Assembly: GCA_963853835.1 (NCBI GenBank)
Contig: OY970823.1
Coordinates: 60,025,845 to 60,089,844, forward strand
DNA length: 64,000 nt
DNA from: Calendula officinalis
Lineage: Eukaryota; Streptophyta; Magnoliopsida; Asterales; Asteraceae
Direction: 5' to 3'
The notes under the pieces were generated by a model. That model did no database searches and was not told the origin of the DNA. It worked only from the letters and a program-made list of their open reading frames with translations. This document shows positions 34,933 through 46,646 of the stretch, one piece after another (position 1 is the stretch's first letter; every line of letters begins with the position of its first letter). Position numbers and translations under genes: made by a program.

Positions 34933-37098
34933 ATTTGTGTAACATGTAAAACAAATTACATAAGCACATAATAACAATTATTGTGGTGTGTATAGTAATT
35001 TATGTGGTGTAAAAATCATCTTTTATCTCCAAATGTCTGTCTGTCAGATTTGTTTTTAAATTGTTTGCGACGTCTAGGTTTTATATAATGAAACCCACAG
35101 AAAGTAAAACAACTTAGTAAAAATAACATAGTAGTAAGTAGTTGTATCCCCTATGAAACCTCTACGAGGAAATAATTTGGAATACCACATAAAAGTCTAG
35201 GATACGTAACAAGAATATATCGATTAAGCTATGTATATAAGAGACAAAGTCTTGACTACCCAAATATCCTAAGTATGGATCTATATCCATTTACCCCCTA
35301 TCCATTAGGGGGATACACCGTGCTTGTGACGTTCTTAGTATAATAGCATCCTTTCATTTATGGATATATAATATTCACATTATTTATATATCTGCTTGCT
35401 AACCCTTATTTCCATCCAACCTAGCAAATTCACTACCAAATTTTGAGAAAGAGAACATTTCATGTTGGTGTGGTGAACTAGCATATGAGACACTATGTCG
35501 TATTGGCGATCGGAATGGATATGGATTCAATACAAAATTCCTAAGCGTACGGCAATAGTATTACGGGATACAATCATACAGTGTTTTAAGCTTTGATTTT
35601 GCAGTTTCTTTTAGCTTTTATGTTTTCTTTTTGAGCCCCATAACATGTCGGGTTTGTTTGTTTTTGGTCCAATGACCTATTATTTGCTCAAAATTGAGAT
35701 TGCGCATTGTTGTCGAACTTAAGACAACCCTTTTATGAGCCTATTTAACGGTCTCACACATTCTATTTAGATTGATTATTGTAGAGCATTTAGTTTACAT
35801 CATATCAAAGTCCGTAGATACTTTTTCCTTCATTTTTGTTTGACCCTTTAAGTTTTCCAATATTAGAATTTTGGAAAAGTCATTTTTAAGTAAATAAAAC
35901 ATTGTCCATGTGTTCTTTCGAATTCTACGATTTTAACCTTAAACTTTCTTTTTTCGTGATTTTTGTTTATATGGTTTTCAATTTCCCAGATTTTTTCATT
36001 CCATCCAAATAATGCAAACTTTAGTTACCAACTCTTAGTGAATAGAATGGGGCTGTTTTGACTTGGGGCATTTAGCTATTTTCGACTATCCAAGATTGTG
36101 GCGATAACCATTTTGATGGTGCATTTATCGATGCTTTGAAATGGATATGTCAACACGAGTGCATCAAATAAATGCTATGGTATATTATTTTTGTCAGTCT
36201 TTTTTTCCTTTCCGAAAGAATTAGTGGGCTAACGATGTTTGACTATTTTATTTCGGGTTATTGCTCATATAAACGATGGGCCTAAAACCCATGTGTCTAT
36301 AGGCCTTTTTTCTGAATAAATTCAATTATAATCTCCAATTGCAATTAAAATTAATTGCATTTTTTTTACTTTCCTTAAAGCTAAATTTACTTTCCATATA
36401 GCTTAAATGCGTGTCAAATACCATATTGTGTTAGAAAATGATTGAGAATTCAAATGAGTGTTTATATATGTGAGCATTTAGTACTAATCTGATTATCTAG
36501 TGGCAGAGTAATAACTAGGTGTCTGGATAAGTTTATAAGTTTAACCTTACAGTTTTATTAGAATGTATTCCATAAGCTTTTTTTTGTGGTTATTCCGTAA
36601 CATTTGTAGTTTTTTGACATTAATTTAATAAAAATTATAGTTTTTTTTGTTATTAATTTAATAAAGATGCGATGAAAAATAATACTATGTGTTCAACATT
36701 ATTTATTGTTTCAATAAATAAATTTTGTGTATTCACACTCTACACATTCGGTTAATACACTCATCATATGCCTAATAGATTTAAAGAGAACACTTATCTC
36801 CAATAAGATTTGAACTTTCACAAATGTAACTCAAATAAAAGGCCTTTAACCTATCAGTATGATATTTGCCTTCAACCCACGTGGTCAGAGGTTCAAGTCC
36901 CATTATAGACAGAAATGTGATTTACCGTTACAAAAAATGTAACTCAACTAAGTTTTTCTATTATCATTAATGGTTGAAAGATATCACCCACTTTTTAATA
37001 CGCTCAAAGTTTAATACTAGGGCTACACTTTATTAGAAAGTAAAATATAATTAATAGGTGTGAAACACTCCTCTAAATACTTAAACCATTATACTTTC
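34933..37098. other. intergenic DNA downstream of the invertase-like gene
   Basis: No coding region is supported. At 36846-36910 a tRNA-like SINE relic is suggested by GAGGTTCAAGTCC (36888-36900) as box B. Confidence 0.45.
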
Positions 37099-37496
37099 TT
37101 AGCCCACAGGAACAATTTGAGCCTTGTTCATGCTCCAAGCATTTAGACTCGACATTGTCACGCTGCTTTTTCCGTTGTTGAATACGTAAAGCTTTGCTTG
37201 CTCGTTAATCGCTAGCTTTGGATAAACTCTAGCAGTGATACAAGCAAGTCCTCCTCCACCAAAACTTTCGACGATCGAGTGGTCTATCTGTAAACTCGTA
37301 AAACAAATACAAATGTCCACAACATGAATATCGAAGTAGTAGTTAAGGTATTTTGCAACATATATAAGTATACGAATGTTTGCATGTATATAAATATGAG
37401 GTACTCTGTATATAACATTTAGCATGGGTGTGAACAGTAGAATTTGTCTTCTAGAGATTTTACTTTATTTATTACTTAAAAAACGGAATGCAAAAA

Positions 37497-37575
37497 CCTC
37501 ATGGATTCTAGCTAGATGGTAAGCACGCTGTATTATTGACCCGGAGGTCCTGAGGTCGAATTTCAGCGGCATCTA
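37497..37575 (+). repeat. SINE-like tRNA-derived segment in intron 6
   Basis: TAGCTAGATGGTAAGCACG and GAGGTCGAATTTC resemble internal Pol III boxes A and B at tRNA-like spacing. It lies on the strand opposite to the host gene. No full SINE boundaries are seen. Confidence 0.4.
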
Positions 37576-37991
37576 ACTTTCCCCCTTTTTTCCAGGTTTG
37601 TATAAATTATATTTTGCACCCTGAACATTAATTTTTCTAAAATTACAATTATTACCCTTAACTTTAACATTTAATTTATCAAATTTTTTACCTTTTTTTC
37701 AAACTTTGTAAAAGTTACATTTTTTTCTCTTAAATTTAACTTTTATATATTTTATTTTTGTTTTAAGCCTTTTTGTTTCAATTATTTAGGTTGCTTTTTA
37801 ATACTTTTTTTGCTAAATATTTTTTTTTTGCTTTTGCAACTTTTTTTTTTCTACATATTTTTCTTGGTCTCTTTATCAACTTTTTTCTTTGTTGACTTTT
37901 TTTATACTTCAATTATAGAATATTATCCTCTAAATATTTGTAGTGGATGCACTTCGTAAGGATATGCAATTTTTAGATTTTATATGAAATT

Positions 37992-38025
37992 CCCCCATGG
38001 CATTACGCGGGGAAAACCTACTAGT
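37992..38025 (+). mobile_element. Helitron-like 3' terminus in intron 6
   Basis: A GC hairpin (CCCCCATGGCATTACGCGGGG) followed a few bases later by CTAGT, the 3' end form of Helitrons. The 5' TC end was not located. Confidence 0.4.
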
Positions 38026-38099
38026 TTTAAACATTTAACTTTTAATAATAAAAAAAAACTTATAATAAAGTATATGACAAAATCGTACCAAGCTTCTTA

Positions 38100-38414
38100 G
38101 GTAAGTGCCAACGGCACGTCACAAGGGGGGCGTCACAAGGTTTTCATGCGTCAAGGAGGCGTCACCAATGGCACCAGCACATCACTAACGTGCGTCGGTA
38201 GCCATGCGTCGTGCGGAGGACGTTAAGGATTTGCCGTCGTGGGGGACTGTGTGGGGGGTGGGGGGTTTGGGTTATTATTTTAATATTTATTTTATGGGGA
38301 ATGGGTTAGTGATGGGTTAGTGATGTGTTGCTGTTGGCACGACCTCGTCAGTAACCCGTCGGTAGGGATGTGTTTAGTGATGGGTTTAGTGACGCGTCAC
38401 GGTTGGGAGAGGCC
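38100..38414. mobile_element. 315-bp PIF/Harbinger-type MITE inserted in the invertase exon 6
   Basis: Flanked by TTA on both sides (38097-38099, 38415-38417), the 3-bp PIF/Harbinger target. Ends GGTAAGTGCCAAC and, inverted, GGCCTCTCCCAAC. Its right 100 bases (GTGATGGGTTTAGTGA, CGTCAGTA, GTTGGGAGAGGCC) and its left GC-rich part (CATGCGTCGTG..GTGTGTGGGG) match the larger element at 46647-48583, so it is a deletion derivative of that family. Confidence 0.88.
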
Positions 38415-40652
38415 TTAGTGAGATCTTGTCATGGAGAGGATTCAAATCGAGAAAAGCTCCATAGATGCTTTTGTCCACTTCTTGTGCAACTGAAGACCTG
38501 CATTTTAGTACGGTTTGACATGCCAAAATCAGTATATCTTTTAAACAACCCATTTTGTTACTATTTTTAAAATCTCGTTTGAAGAATAAGGTTGCATTAA
38601 AACAGGCACAACTTTTGTCTCGAGTATTCGTTTCAGGCGTCTGACGGGCTAAATCAAAGCCAGCAACCAGGACTACAGTTAAGTCCACGATTTTTTAGTA
38701 GATATTAATCGTATAGAAGTTAAATGCTGACCTGCTTTGATCACTGCACATGAGCACGAGAAATCCATTAGCCCCTTTAAACACTCGAAAGAAAACCGCA
38801 GTTTGTTCCGTCAAGTTCTTTGAAGCGAAAACTAACACGCCAAATGGACCGAAACTCCCACTCACAGAAGCATTCTTTTGCCCACAAAGAAGTTGGGGAT
38901 CAACAACTGAATCCATCGGCTCTGCATCGTTCAAATTCGATAAACTAAATGACACTTCCACGTCAGCCTGAAAAATATCATTCATTACTCAATGTTTAAT
39001 TAATAAACGATTATAAAAACACAAGAATCAGTTAGAAATGTATACCCACCTGTGAGGCCGTAATGCTCGGTACCTCGAGTAGGGTCCCACCTTTTAGTTC
39101 TCTGCTTTCGATATTTACTTGTTTTGCACGTAATTTCTCGATTTCCTTCACCGGCCATTGTACCAACTGTTTCCTAGTATCACTAAGCCAAATGCTTCTA
39201 GGAAACGACTGAAAAAAAAATCGTTAAACCGTATACATTTTATAAATTTATAGATTAATTTGAGCATATCTAAAAACTGATTTACCTGAAGACCAGACCA
39301 CCCTTTCTTGATAGAATCCGATTTGCTATCGCCTTCATCAACCCAACCCCATAACACCCTTCTTTGTTTGGCACTATCATAAAACGACTTTGAAGCATAA
39401 AACCTCCCATAATCGTACCGAAACAGCATCTTACTAACCCTAGAATCGTTTTTAACGAGAAACTGATCCGTTTTCGGATCATAAGTCCCGATTGCATAAT
39501 ACTCATGACCATTAAAACTTGCTTTGAGAACATGAATTGTATTATTCCCTATAAAAGATGTTTCAACCCCATTTTTCCCACTATTACTAACAGGATAAAA
39601 ATCAGGGCACTCCCACATATTTGTGTCACTAGCAAAATGTAACGATTTTCCCGACCTAGTCCAATTAACACCATCCGTACTATAAAATAAAAGTGCGGTC
39701 CCATGACCGTCGATCTCACTTCCGATCACCATCCTCCAGTTCCCATCTGGACCCATCCAGGCTGTTGATGGGTCCCGGAACTGGTCCGGTTTGATGTCAT
39801 TGACAGGGGTTAGGAAAGGATTTCCTGACCATTTGACCCACTCTTTTAAGAATGGATCAGATAGGTTTTTTGGGAAGGCTATATTTTGAATTTGGGTGTA
39901 GTTTATGTCTTGACCGGTGTATAGAATGAGTGGTTTTGGGCCGGGTAGAATTGTGGTTGAACCGGATAAACAACCGTTGATGTCGAAAGGGTCAGTTGGG
40001 CTGAGAGCAGGTTCTAGAAGAAACCAGTTCACAAGATCATATGAAATGGAATGGCCCCATGAAATGTTGCCCCAAAGTGGACCGTAAGGGTCGTATTGAT
40101 AAAATAGATGGTACACTCCATTCAGATACATTGGACCTTCAATATACATGAATTATAACATAAAAGAAAGTGAGATAACATATAGAAAAAAATATAACTT
40201 CAGTTTATTTACTAAATTTTTGTAACTCTTACCGTTAGGATCTATGATTTTCATCAACCGCGCCATAGACGTTTATATCACACGCCATGAAATCAACAAA
40301 AATACATCAGAATATGTTGAAGTGTAGAAGGTGCAAATACTTGTAGTTAAGAAACAACAAATACTTGGAAAGGTACGTTATAAACAAGTTGAGACATTGG
40401 ACTTGATATAAAAAATGTAAGTTAAAAGAGAAAACGTATACCATTAATCCAATTTTTAGGAGGCTGAAAATGGAATCCAGTTCTGTAAGGCTGCATATCT
40501 TCAGCAGGAGAAGATGCATGAACTTGAACATGATTAAAAACAAAGACTAAACAGAGAGAAAGAACCCAAACCCGAACCATATTTTTCTCCCCGTTCAACA
40601 ACGTTAAGATTCGGTTAATTATTTGGTGTAGTTAAGTATATGTCTGGCTTGG

Positions 40653-40662
40653 TATTTATATA
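40653..40662 (-). promoter_or_regulatory. TATA box of the invertase-like gene
   Basis: Minus strand CTATATAAATACC, about 75 bases upstream of the ATG at 40580. Confidence 0.65.
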
Positions 40663-40663
40663 G

Positions 40664-41461
40664 TGATTATAGAAGAAGAAAAGAGGAATTTTGATTACTC
40701 TAAGGTTCAGGAGTTACATTAGCAATGATTGCACTTCATCATATATATTGGAAGAAGGAAACAATCGTTGTCAAATACTTTGGTTGTGACAGCCATGATA
40801 TGATGTAGTGTTTGAAATATCACACATATGGGGATTATTAATATATAATATGGGACATATATATAGTCGACGTAAAAAAAAATTGTTAAAAAAAAATGAA
40901 AATGTGCGGAAACAATTATGACAATAGTCCGGCGACGTGCGGCCGTGCATATATAAGTCGGCCACGGGACAGGAATATTCTTTTAAAGGGAAAAAGTGAT
41001 GATATAAACTAGTGATAAAAGATGTGACAACCCATTAAAAAAATAATGCGTCCGGTATTGCGGGAGACAGGGCGGAAGTGGGGAGGAAGATTGAGAAAAT
41101 GGTCAACTTGGCTTTTTGGTTTGACTTTTTCTCGTTAATAACAACAGTGTTAACAAACTAAACTAAAGTAGATCGTCAATCCCAGGAGTAGTTAATTGCA
41201 TTGCAAGTAGGAAGAAAATCGGTAGTTAATCTAGAAAACTCACTTTTCTATGCATTTGCGTTATACATATACTTACTTCTCTTAATTTTTTACTTTTTTA
41301 TCACGTCATATTAGTTTGCAGATTTCATATACGAAGTATATATAGTTTCATAGAAACAGTTTAGTCGTTGTACGGAGAAAGGACGTCTTTTTATCTATTA
41401 TAAGTTTAAAACCATATTGATGTACGTTGGTCAATTTTTGAATTGAGGATTGTTGATAAGG
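40664..41461. other. upstream region of the invertase-like gene
   Basis: Intergenic; A/T runs, no gene seen. Confidence 0.45.
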
Positions 41462-41672
41462 CACTACAAGAAATTATCCCTGTTCCGATGACAACAAAGG
41501 CGATGACATATGTCATCGATTATATGGCAACAACATGTCGTCGCTATAGGTTTGACCAAGATCTATTTTATTCAAAGTCTGTACCGACATATCATTGGGA
41601 CAGGTTTGGCGGGATACGAAATAATTTAACTAGGCTTCTAAATATGTACGCCGACGCTACGTCGTCGGGATA
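41462..41672. mobile_element. CACTA (En/Spm) terminus fragment
   Basis: Starts with the diagnostic CACTACAAGAAATTATCCC. Following sequence has GATGACATATGTCATC and TACGTCGTCGGG subterminal-like inverted words. The opposite CACTA end is not seen within the next kilobases, so it is a fragment or an uncharted larger insert. Confidence 0.65.
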
Positions 41673-43410
41673 GATAAAAGATTTTATTGAATATCCAAAA
41701 TCCGAAGAAAAACTGATGTCCAAAAACCGGGTATCGGGAAATATGAATATCTGATCGAATTCAGATATCCGGATTTTCGGATAATGTATCTGGATAATAA
41801 TTTCAAAATTTCCGGTTATTCGATGTCCGAAATATCCGAAAAATGTTTGAATAATTTGTTTTTTAGATTTCGGTTATCCGAATTTAGGATGTTAGAAAAC
41901 CACTATATGAAAATCCTGATACTCAGTTTTGAACACTCGTAACCATATTCATGTATTTATATCTAATAGTGGATTTTGTGATGGTAAAGAGTCACTAAGG
42001 CATTTTTGACTACTCAAACGATCATTAGAGCCTTAGAGGGCGGTTGTGACCGCTCAAACAGCCCGCTCTACTTAGCGACGACTTAAACAGTTAGCGAAAT
42101 AGCGACACTTGAACTGTTATGTATGCGAGCACATGGGTTTTGTGCACATGGTTTTTGCACTGAGGCATAAACGAAATTATGGTTAAATTTAAGCAGAGGC
42201 GTGCATACCTTAATTCTATTGGTTTTTAGTGGAATTTTGTGACAATTCATAGAAGATTCCCCTTCTCACATAAAGAGGACATACTTCGCTAATAAAACGG
42301 GCCAATGAGAATGTATTAGGTCTACTTATAATGTCGATGTAATGGGAACTACCATACAAATCCATCAACTTGTATCTAGTCATAAGAAAGCTATTTTTCA
42401 CCTAATTTTTTAGGTCAATTATACACTTATGATGCAGGTGATAATTTTTGACCTGACTCGAATTCTGATCTGAGATCGACTGGAAAATATACAGGTTAAG
42501 GTCAAGGCAAACAAATTTCAAGTCAGCTTTTGGTAGACTCAACTGGCCCGTTTACTAAACGAGTTAGGTTCGGGTTGACGATAATGTAGATGTGTCAACC
42601 CACCAACCTGATTAATTATTAGAATATGTTGAAAAATAAATGTATTTATACTTTAGTAGTTTATAGATATACTTATAAAATAGATGTACTTTAGTATATT
42701 ATGTCAAAAGTCGATCTTTTGATCCGTTTGACTCACTCAAACTGCTAACTTGTCTATTCCATGCTATAGGTTATGTTTAGGTCAAAAGTAAATAAATTTA
42801 TTTTAAGATATTTAACCAATTTATATAAACATCATAAATAAAAATATACAAACTTGAGACAAAAAAATTGCTATTGATGACTTATAAAATACAAAATCTA
42901 GTAGACTAGTAAAATATTGGTAATAGAGCCCGAATTTAAGATTTTTATTTAACGAAAAGTAAGTGTTAAGAAATAGAAGTAAAAAAGATTAATTAAGTTA
43001 TCTAAGCATAATCTTAACACTATGATGCAATGAAAGGATAATTTTAATCCTAATATAACTTCACACAAGAACCCAAAACTTGCAAATGCTAAACTTGAAA
43101 GAAACCTTAATTGCACAACTATGAGGTACTCGACTAAATCAAAATATTCAATCATAGTTTGGATACATAAATATTCATACAGAACTTGAGGGTCCATGAG
43201 AAGACACCTAAACAACTGTTTCCAATTTTTAAAAAATAAGAACAAAAATAATGTACGCAATAATAAATAGCACACTCCTTGAGTATTTCAAAACCGATAA
43301 TCACAAGATAAATACATGGTATGAGATGAATCAAACAAGAAATGTGAAAATACACAACTGCACACCTTCATCAAAATGCTGATTTTAACTGGGTTTTCTG
43401 CTCAAATTCT
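41673..43410. other. intergenic DNA with degenerate hAT-like repeats
   Basis: 41700-41910 repeats ATATCCGAA/CCGGATAT words, and 42440-42760 holds TTTGACCCGT-like, inverted GC words. Both resemble worn non-autonomous elements without clear ends. No gene is supported. Confidence 0.4.
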
Positions 43411-43523
43411 TCACTGCTATTACAGAAAACCAAGTTTTAACATTAATTAAACTATAAAAGAAAGCAAAATCATTCATATTTATTTTACTAAAATCATTCA
43501 AATTTTAGTAAGTGGTTAATTAC

Positions 43524-45886
43524 CTTCTTTTTACTTTTTACATCATCATCATCCTCATCCTCATCATCATCCTCATCATCATCCTCATCATCATCATCCT
43601 CATCATCCTCTTCAATATCATATTCATCATTTTCAGCAGCTTCACCAGTAAACCAAGAGACTGCATGAGGAATGATCTTGTCTCGAATGGTTGACCTTTA
43701 AAATATAAGTTCATTAACATTTAAATCTAATATAAAACTGTTTATTTTTTCTAAATATATAAACGTCTGAGTGTTTCTAATTTATCAATTCTACCCTTCA
43801 AAATATTAAACTTTCAAAATTTAAAATTACATTTCCTTTTAACTATTGTTAATCATAGAATCAATGCACAAACTGAGTACTCACCCAATGTCATAATCAT
43901 GTTCCATTTGATTCTGAAGCAGTTCAGCCTGTTAAACACAAATAACATAACCATTAACCAACTAAACCATCAATCTAACTTCTAATTATATTTGTAATAC
44001 TAAAAATATATTAATTAAGTAGTGATAGACTTACAGTATCTTCATCAATCTCATCTTCATCATCGGGAATTTGTGGTGGATTAAAAAAATTAAAAAAGCT
44101 TTCACAATCCTCTGTTTTAGTAATTGGTGGCTTAGGGCTTTTGGTTCCCTTCTTAGATTTCTTCCTCAAAACCTTTTGGGTCAAATTTTTACCAGGATAC
44201 CACTCAATCTCGGTCCTACATTTCTTAAAATTAAATTATAATTTTTCAAAAAATGAAAAATTAAAGCTAGAAACAGAGCATAATACCCGATTGCTTTCTC
44301 TAATATATGTTCTTCCTCATTAATCATCTCATATGTTTTGGTAAGAGCAGAGTTTTTAAAATAAGGGTTAGGATTGAAGAACAGTTCAAGCTTAAAACCC
44401 TTTGCAGCAGGAATTCTAGACCATTTAATATCTTTGAGATACTGTAGAGCTCCTTCATCAGATTCAGAAATCTAAATCAAGAAAGAGATTAATTAATTAT
44501 AAATTAATTAATTAATGTATGAGTGTTTTAAAACAAAATTTTAGATTATTCAATCACCTCTTCGGCTAACACTTCATGGGATTTCATTGCTGTAAGCCAG
44601 AAATTTGGTACACCTTTATCTGTGTTTATCACTAGTGTGATTTAGATGTTTGTTAAATAAATAAAAAAATGTAGTGAAAAAAAGTACCGGTTGATTCATT
44701 GTTTCCCTTATCTGCTGAATTATCATTTGATACTCCTTCAACTTCTGTCAGACCGTTAACTATTTCATATCTCTGCAAGTGATTAAAAGGCTATAAATCT
44801 TCATGGGATCAAGTTTTATACATATGAAAAAGAATATGAAAAACTGATATAAAGCGCGAAACATGATATAGTGATTATTGATACCTTAGCATAAAGTGGC
44901 TCATACAGCTTCAAATACTTTGCTTCTAGTTCTGCCTTCTCCTCAATATACTTGGCCTCCAGCTCATCATGTTGACTCTGTATGGAGTGTTACAAGAATT
45001 CATCACTATGTCAACCAACTAGAATTGAAATAATGAATTAAGGTTCATTATTGGTGCATTAATCATAGAATTATGTTTCTGTGTTCTTTCTCAAATTCAT
45101 CATTTGCCAAAGTATGTCTCAAGCATTTGAAAAACAACCAATTTGTCACTTAAGTGCGAAATTTAATATTTATTAAATATAAGTGAATTAATACACAATC
45201 GCCAGACAACCACTTATGAAGTTAACTGATATTAAAAATAAGTGAATTGATTAGAGGTCCTTAATTCAAATCCGAAGGGGCAAGGAGGGATGATTACAAG
45301 TCTAGATCCCCTTTCTGAATGATATAAAAATTAAGTGTGTGATCAGAGTTTTAAAATACGTATTCAGATAATTTAGTTTCTGCAATCTGATTACAAAGAA
45401 ATATGTATAAACAATGTTGAAGCTGAAGCTATGGAAGTGAACTCAAAACGTATAAAACATAACTATTAATCAAACAAATGCAGCGCATATCAGACCTGAA
45501 GATCCTTCAGAACAACAACACGTTCCCTAACATTAGCAGAAAGTGTATCCAAGAAATCAGGATGCTTTCCACTCAAATCCTCAAGCTTATTCTGTACAAA
45601 TTAACAAATCAAAACATAAGTCAGGATATAAACGTATAAGCCAATTGAATCAATCATCAGATCAATCTAAACTACATGATAGATAAACAACCTTGAGGAC
45701 AGTAACAAGACCAGCACGATCTTCAGCACTAAGACCTACAAAATCAAACAACATAATCATCAAATCAAGATCAACATATGTGGAAACACGTAATGAAGGT
45801 GAGATCAATGAAGTACCAGAAGAAGCAGCAGGGAGTGCAGAGCTGAGATCCGACATATTGAATTGACCTTCTTGATTACCACTCAT
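43524..45886 (-). CDS. NAP1: nucleosome assembly protein 1 (NAP1) histone chaperone
   Basis: Binds H2A-H2B and H3-H4 and shuttles histones for chromatin assembly. Exons (minus): 45886-45817, 45735-45692, 45591-45496, 44977-44885, 44772-44688, 44619-44558, 44471-44287, 44215-44035, 43928-43885, 43695-43524; phases agree and give 344 residues. Features: MSGNQEGQFNMSDL start, dimerisation helix (HDELEAKYIEEKAELEAKYLKLYEPLYAKRYEIVNG), NAP fold (GVPNFWLTAMKSHEVLAEEI, SDEGALQYLKDIKW, GFKLELFF, FFNPPQIP), LENQMEHDYDIG-like helix, and an acidic tail (EEDDEDDDDEDDDEDD) ending KSKKK. A final exon was not found with confidence; the C-terminal prenylation box CKQQ typical of plant NAP1 is not visible. 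TGTAATAGCAGTGA at 43424-43411 looks like a worn remnant of it. It has a promoter-proximal MITE upstream. Confidence 0.92.
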
Positions 45887-46123
45887 CGTAATCGATCTAT
45901 TGAGTACAATTGGAATCGATATGAGAAGAAGGAAGAAGAAATTAAAACCCTAGAATTTGTATAAGGAAGGAAATTGGGGGGGGCAGTATAGGAGATGAAC
46001 TGGCGATGTACTTTTGGTGTGCTGTATTGTGTTCTTTGCTTGCTGGGAAAAAAACGGTTTTTATTGCCAGTCAAATAATAAAGTTGACTCGTGTTCCCTC
46101 CCTCACTCAAACTCACTGAGCTA
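45887..46123 (-). promoter_or_regulatory. 5' leader and promoter region of NAP1
   Basis: Only 240 bases separate the NAP1 ATG from a MITE, so the core promoter must lie here or within the MITE. No clear TATA box is seen, common for housekeeping genes. Confidence 0.4.
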
Positions 46124-46645
46124 TAGAGCATCTCCAATGGAAGTTTTTTATAAATCTTATTACTATTTAAATAAGTTTTTAGATGACTTCTTACTATTGG
46201 AGTGAAGAGTTTTTTTGAAAGCTTATTCAAATGACTTATTCTTTCATAATCTCTTAACTTACTTTTAATGTTTGATTTATTTAGTCCATGTATTTACTAA
46301 TCTTACATTTCAACCCTTATATAAATTTATATGTGAATTATTTACTATATTTATAACTATAAATGATAACTTTCTCCTATTTTAATATTATCATTAAAGA
46401 ACAAGCATGATGATTAGTTTTGTTTTTTTATGATATGTTAAGTTTTATAAAATGCTATAAAAATTGTCAAATTATATTTGAGGGGTATTTATAAAACATT
46501 TGAGATACATAAAGGTAAATTAGTAAATTTAATAAGAAAAAGCTTTTTGAATGGTTAACCATTGGAGATGTTTTTTATAAATAGGTTTTTGGTTGATGTG
46601 GCAAATATAATTAGTCATTGTGAGGTTAACCATTGGGATGCTCTA
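46124..46645. mobile_element. MITE with TAGAGCATCTCCAATGG ends upstream of NAP1
   Basis: Left end TAGAGCATCTCCAATGG, right end inverted TAGAGCATCCCAATGG. A further internal AACCATTGGAGATG near 46555 suggests nested or duplicated ends. The Harbinger element begins one base beyond. Confidence 0.65.
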
Positions 46646-46646
46646 A

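Larger units (their letters stand above)
37099..40580 (-). pseudogene. cell-wall-invertase-like GH32 gene, interrupted by a MITE in exon 6
   Basis: Exons (minus): 40580-40442, 40241-40233 (mini-exon ATCCTAACG), 40136-39286, 39208-39050, 38967-38732, 38497-38089 (split by a MITE at 38414-38100), 37287-37099. Without the insert the parts sum to 558 codons with every phase consistent, and exons 4 and 6 have the same 159 and 91 bp as the FEH gene. Signal peptide MVRVWVLSLCLVFVFNHVQVHA. Catalytic motifs: D47 in NWINDPNG, FRDPSTAW, WECPDFYPV. D269 in GTYDPKTD is kept, which favours sucrose hydrolysis. WSGS is changed to CLSGS (L106). With the MITE the frame runs PLPTVTRH then stop at 38386-38388, a 501-aa product lacking the last ~64 residues of the beta-sandwich domain. 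No other lesion is seen, so the insertion looks recent or polymorphic. Confidence 0.88.

Noticed and set aside
38386..38688. Separate 100-codon gene on the minus strand
   Set aside because: It is exon 6 of the GH32 gene plus intron 5 and the MITE end read as one frame.
43512..43720. I/L-rich and M/R-rich frames over the CAT repeat
   Set aside because: Both are alternative frames of the acidic tail of NAP1.
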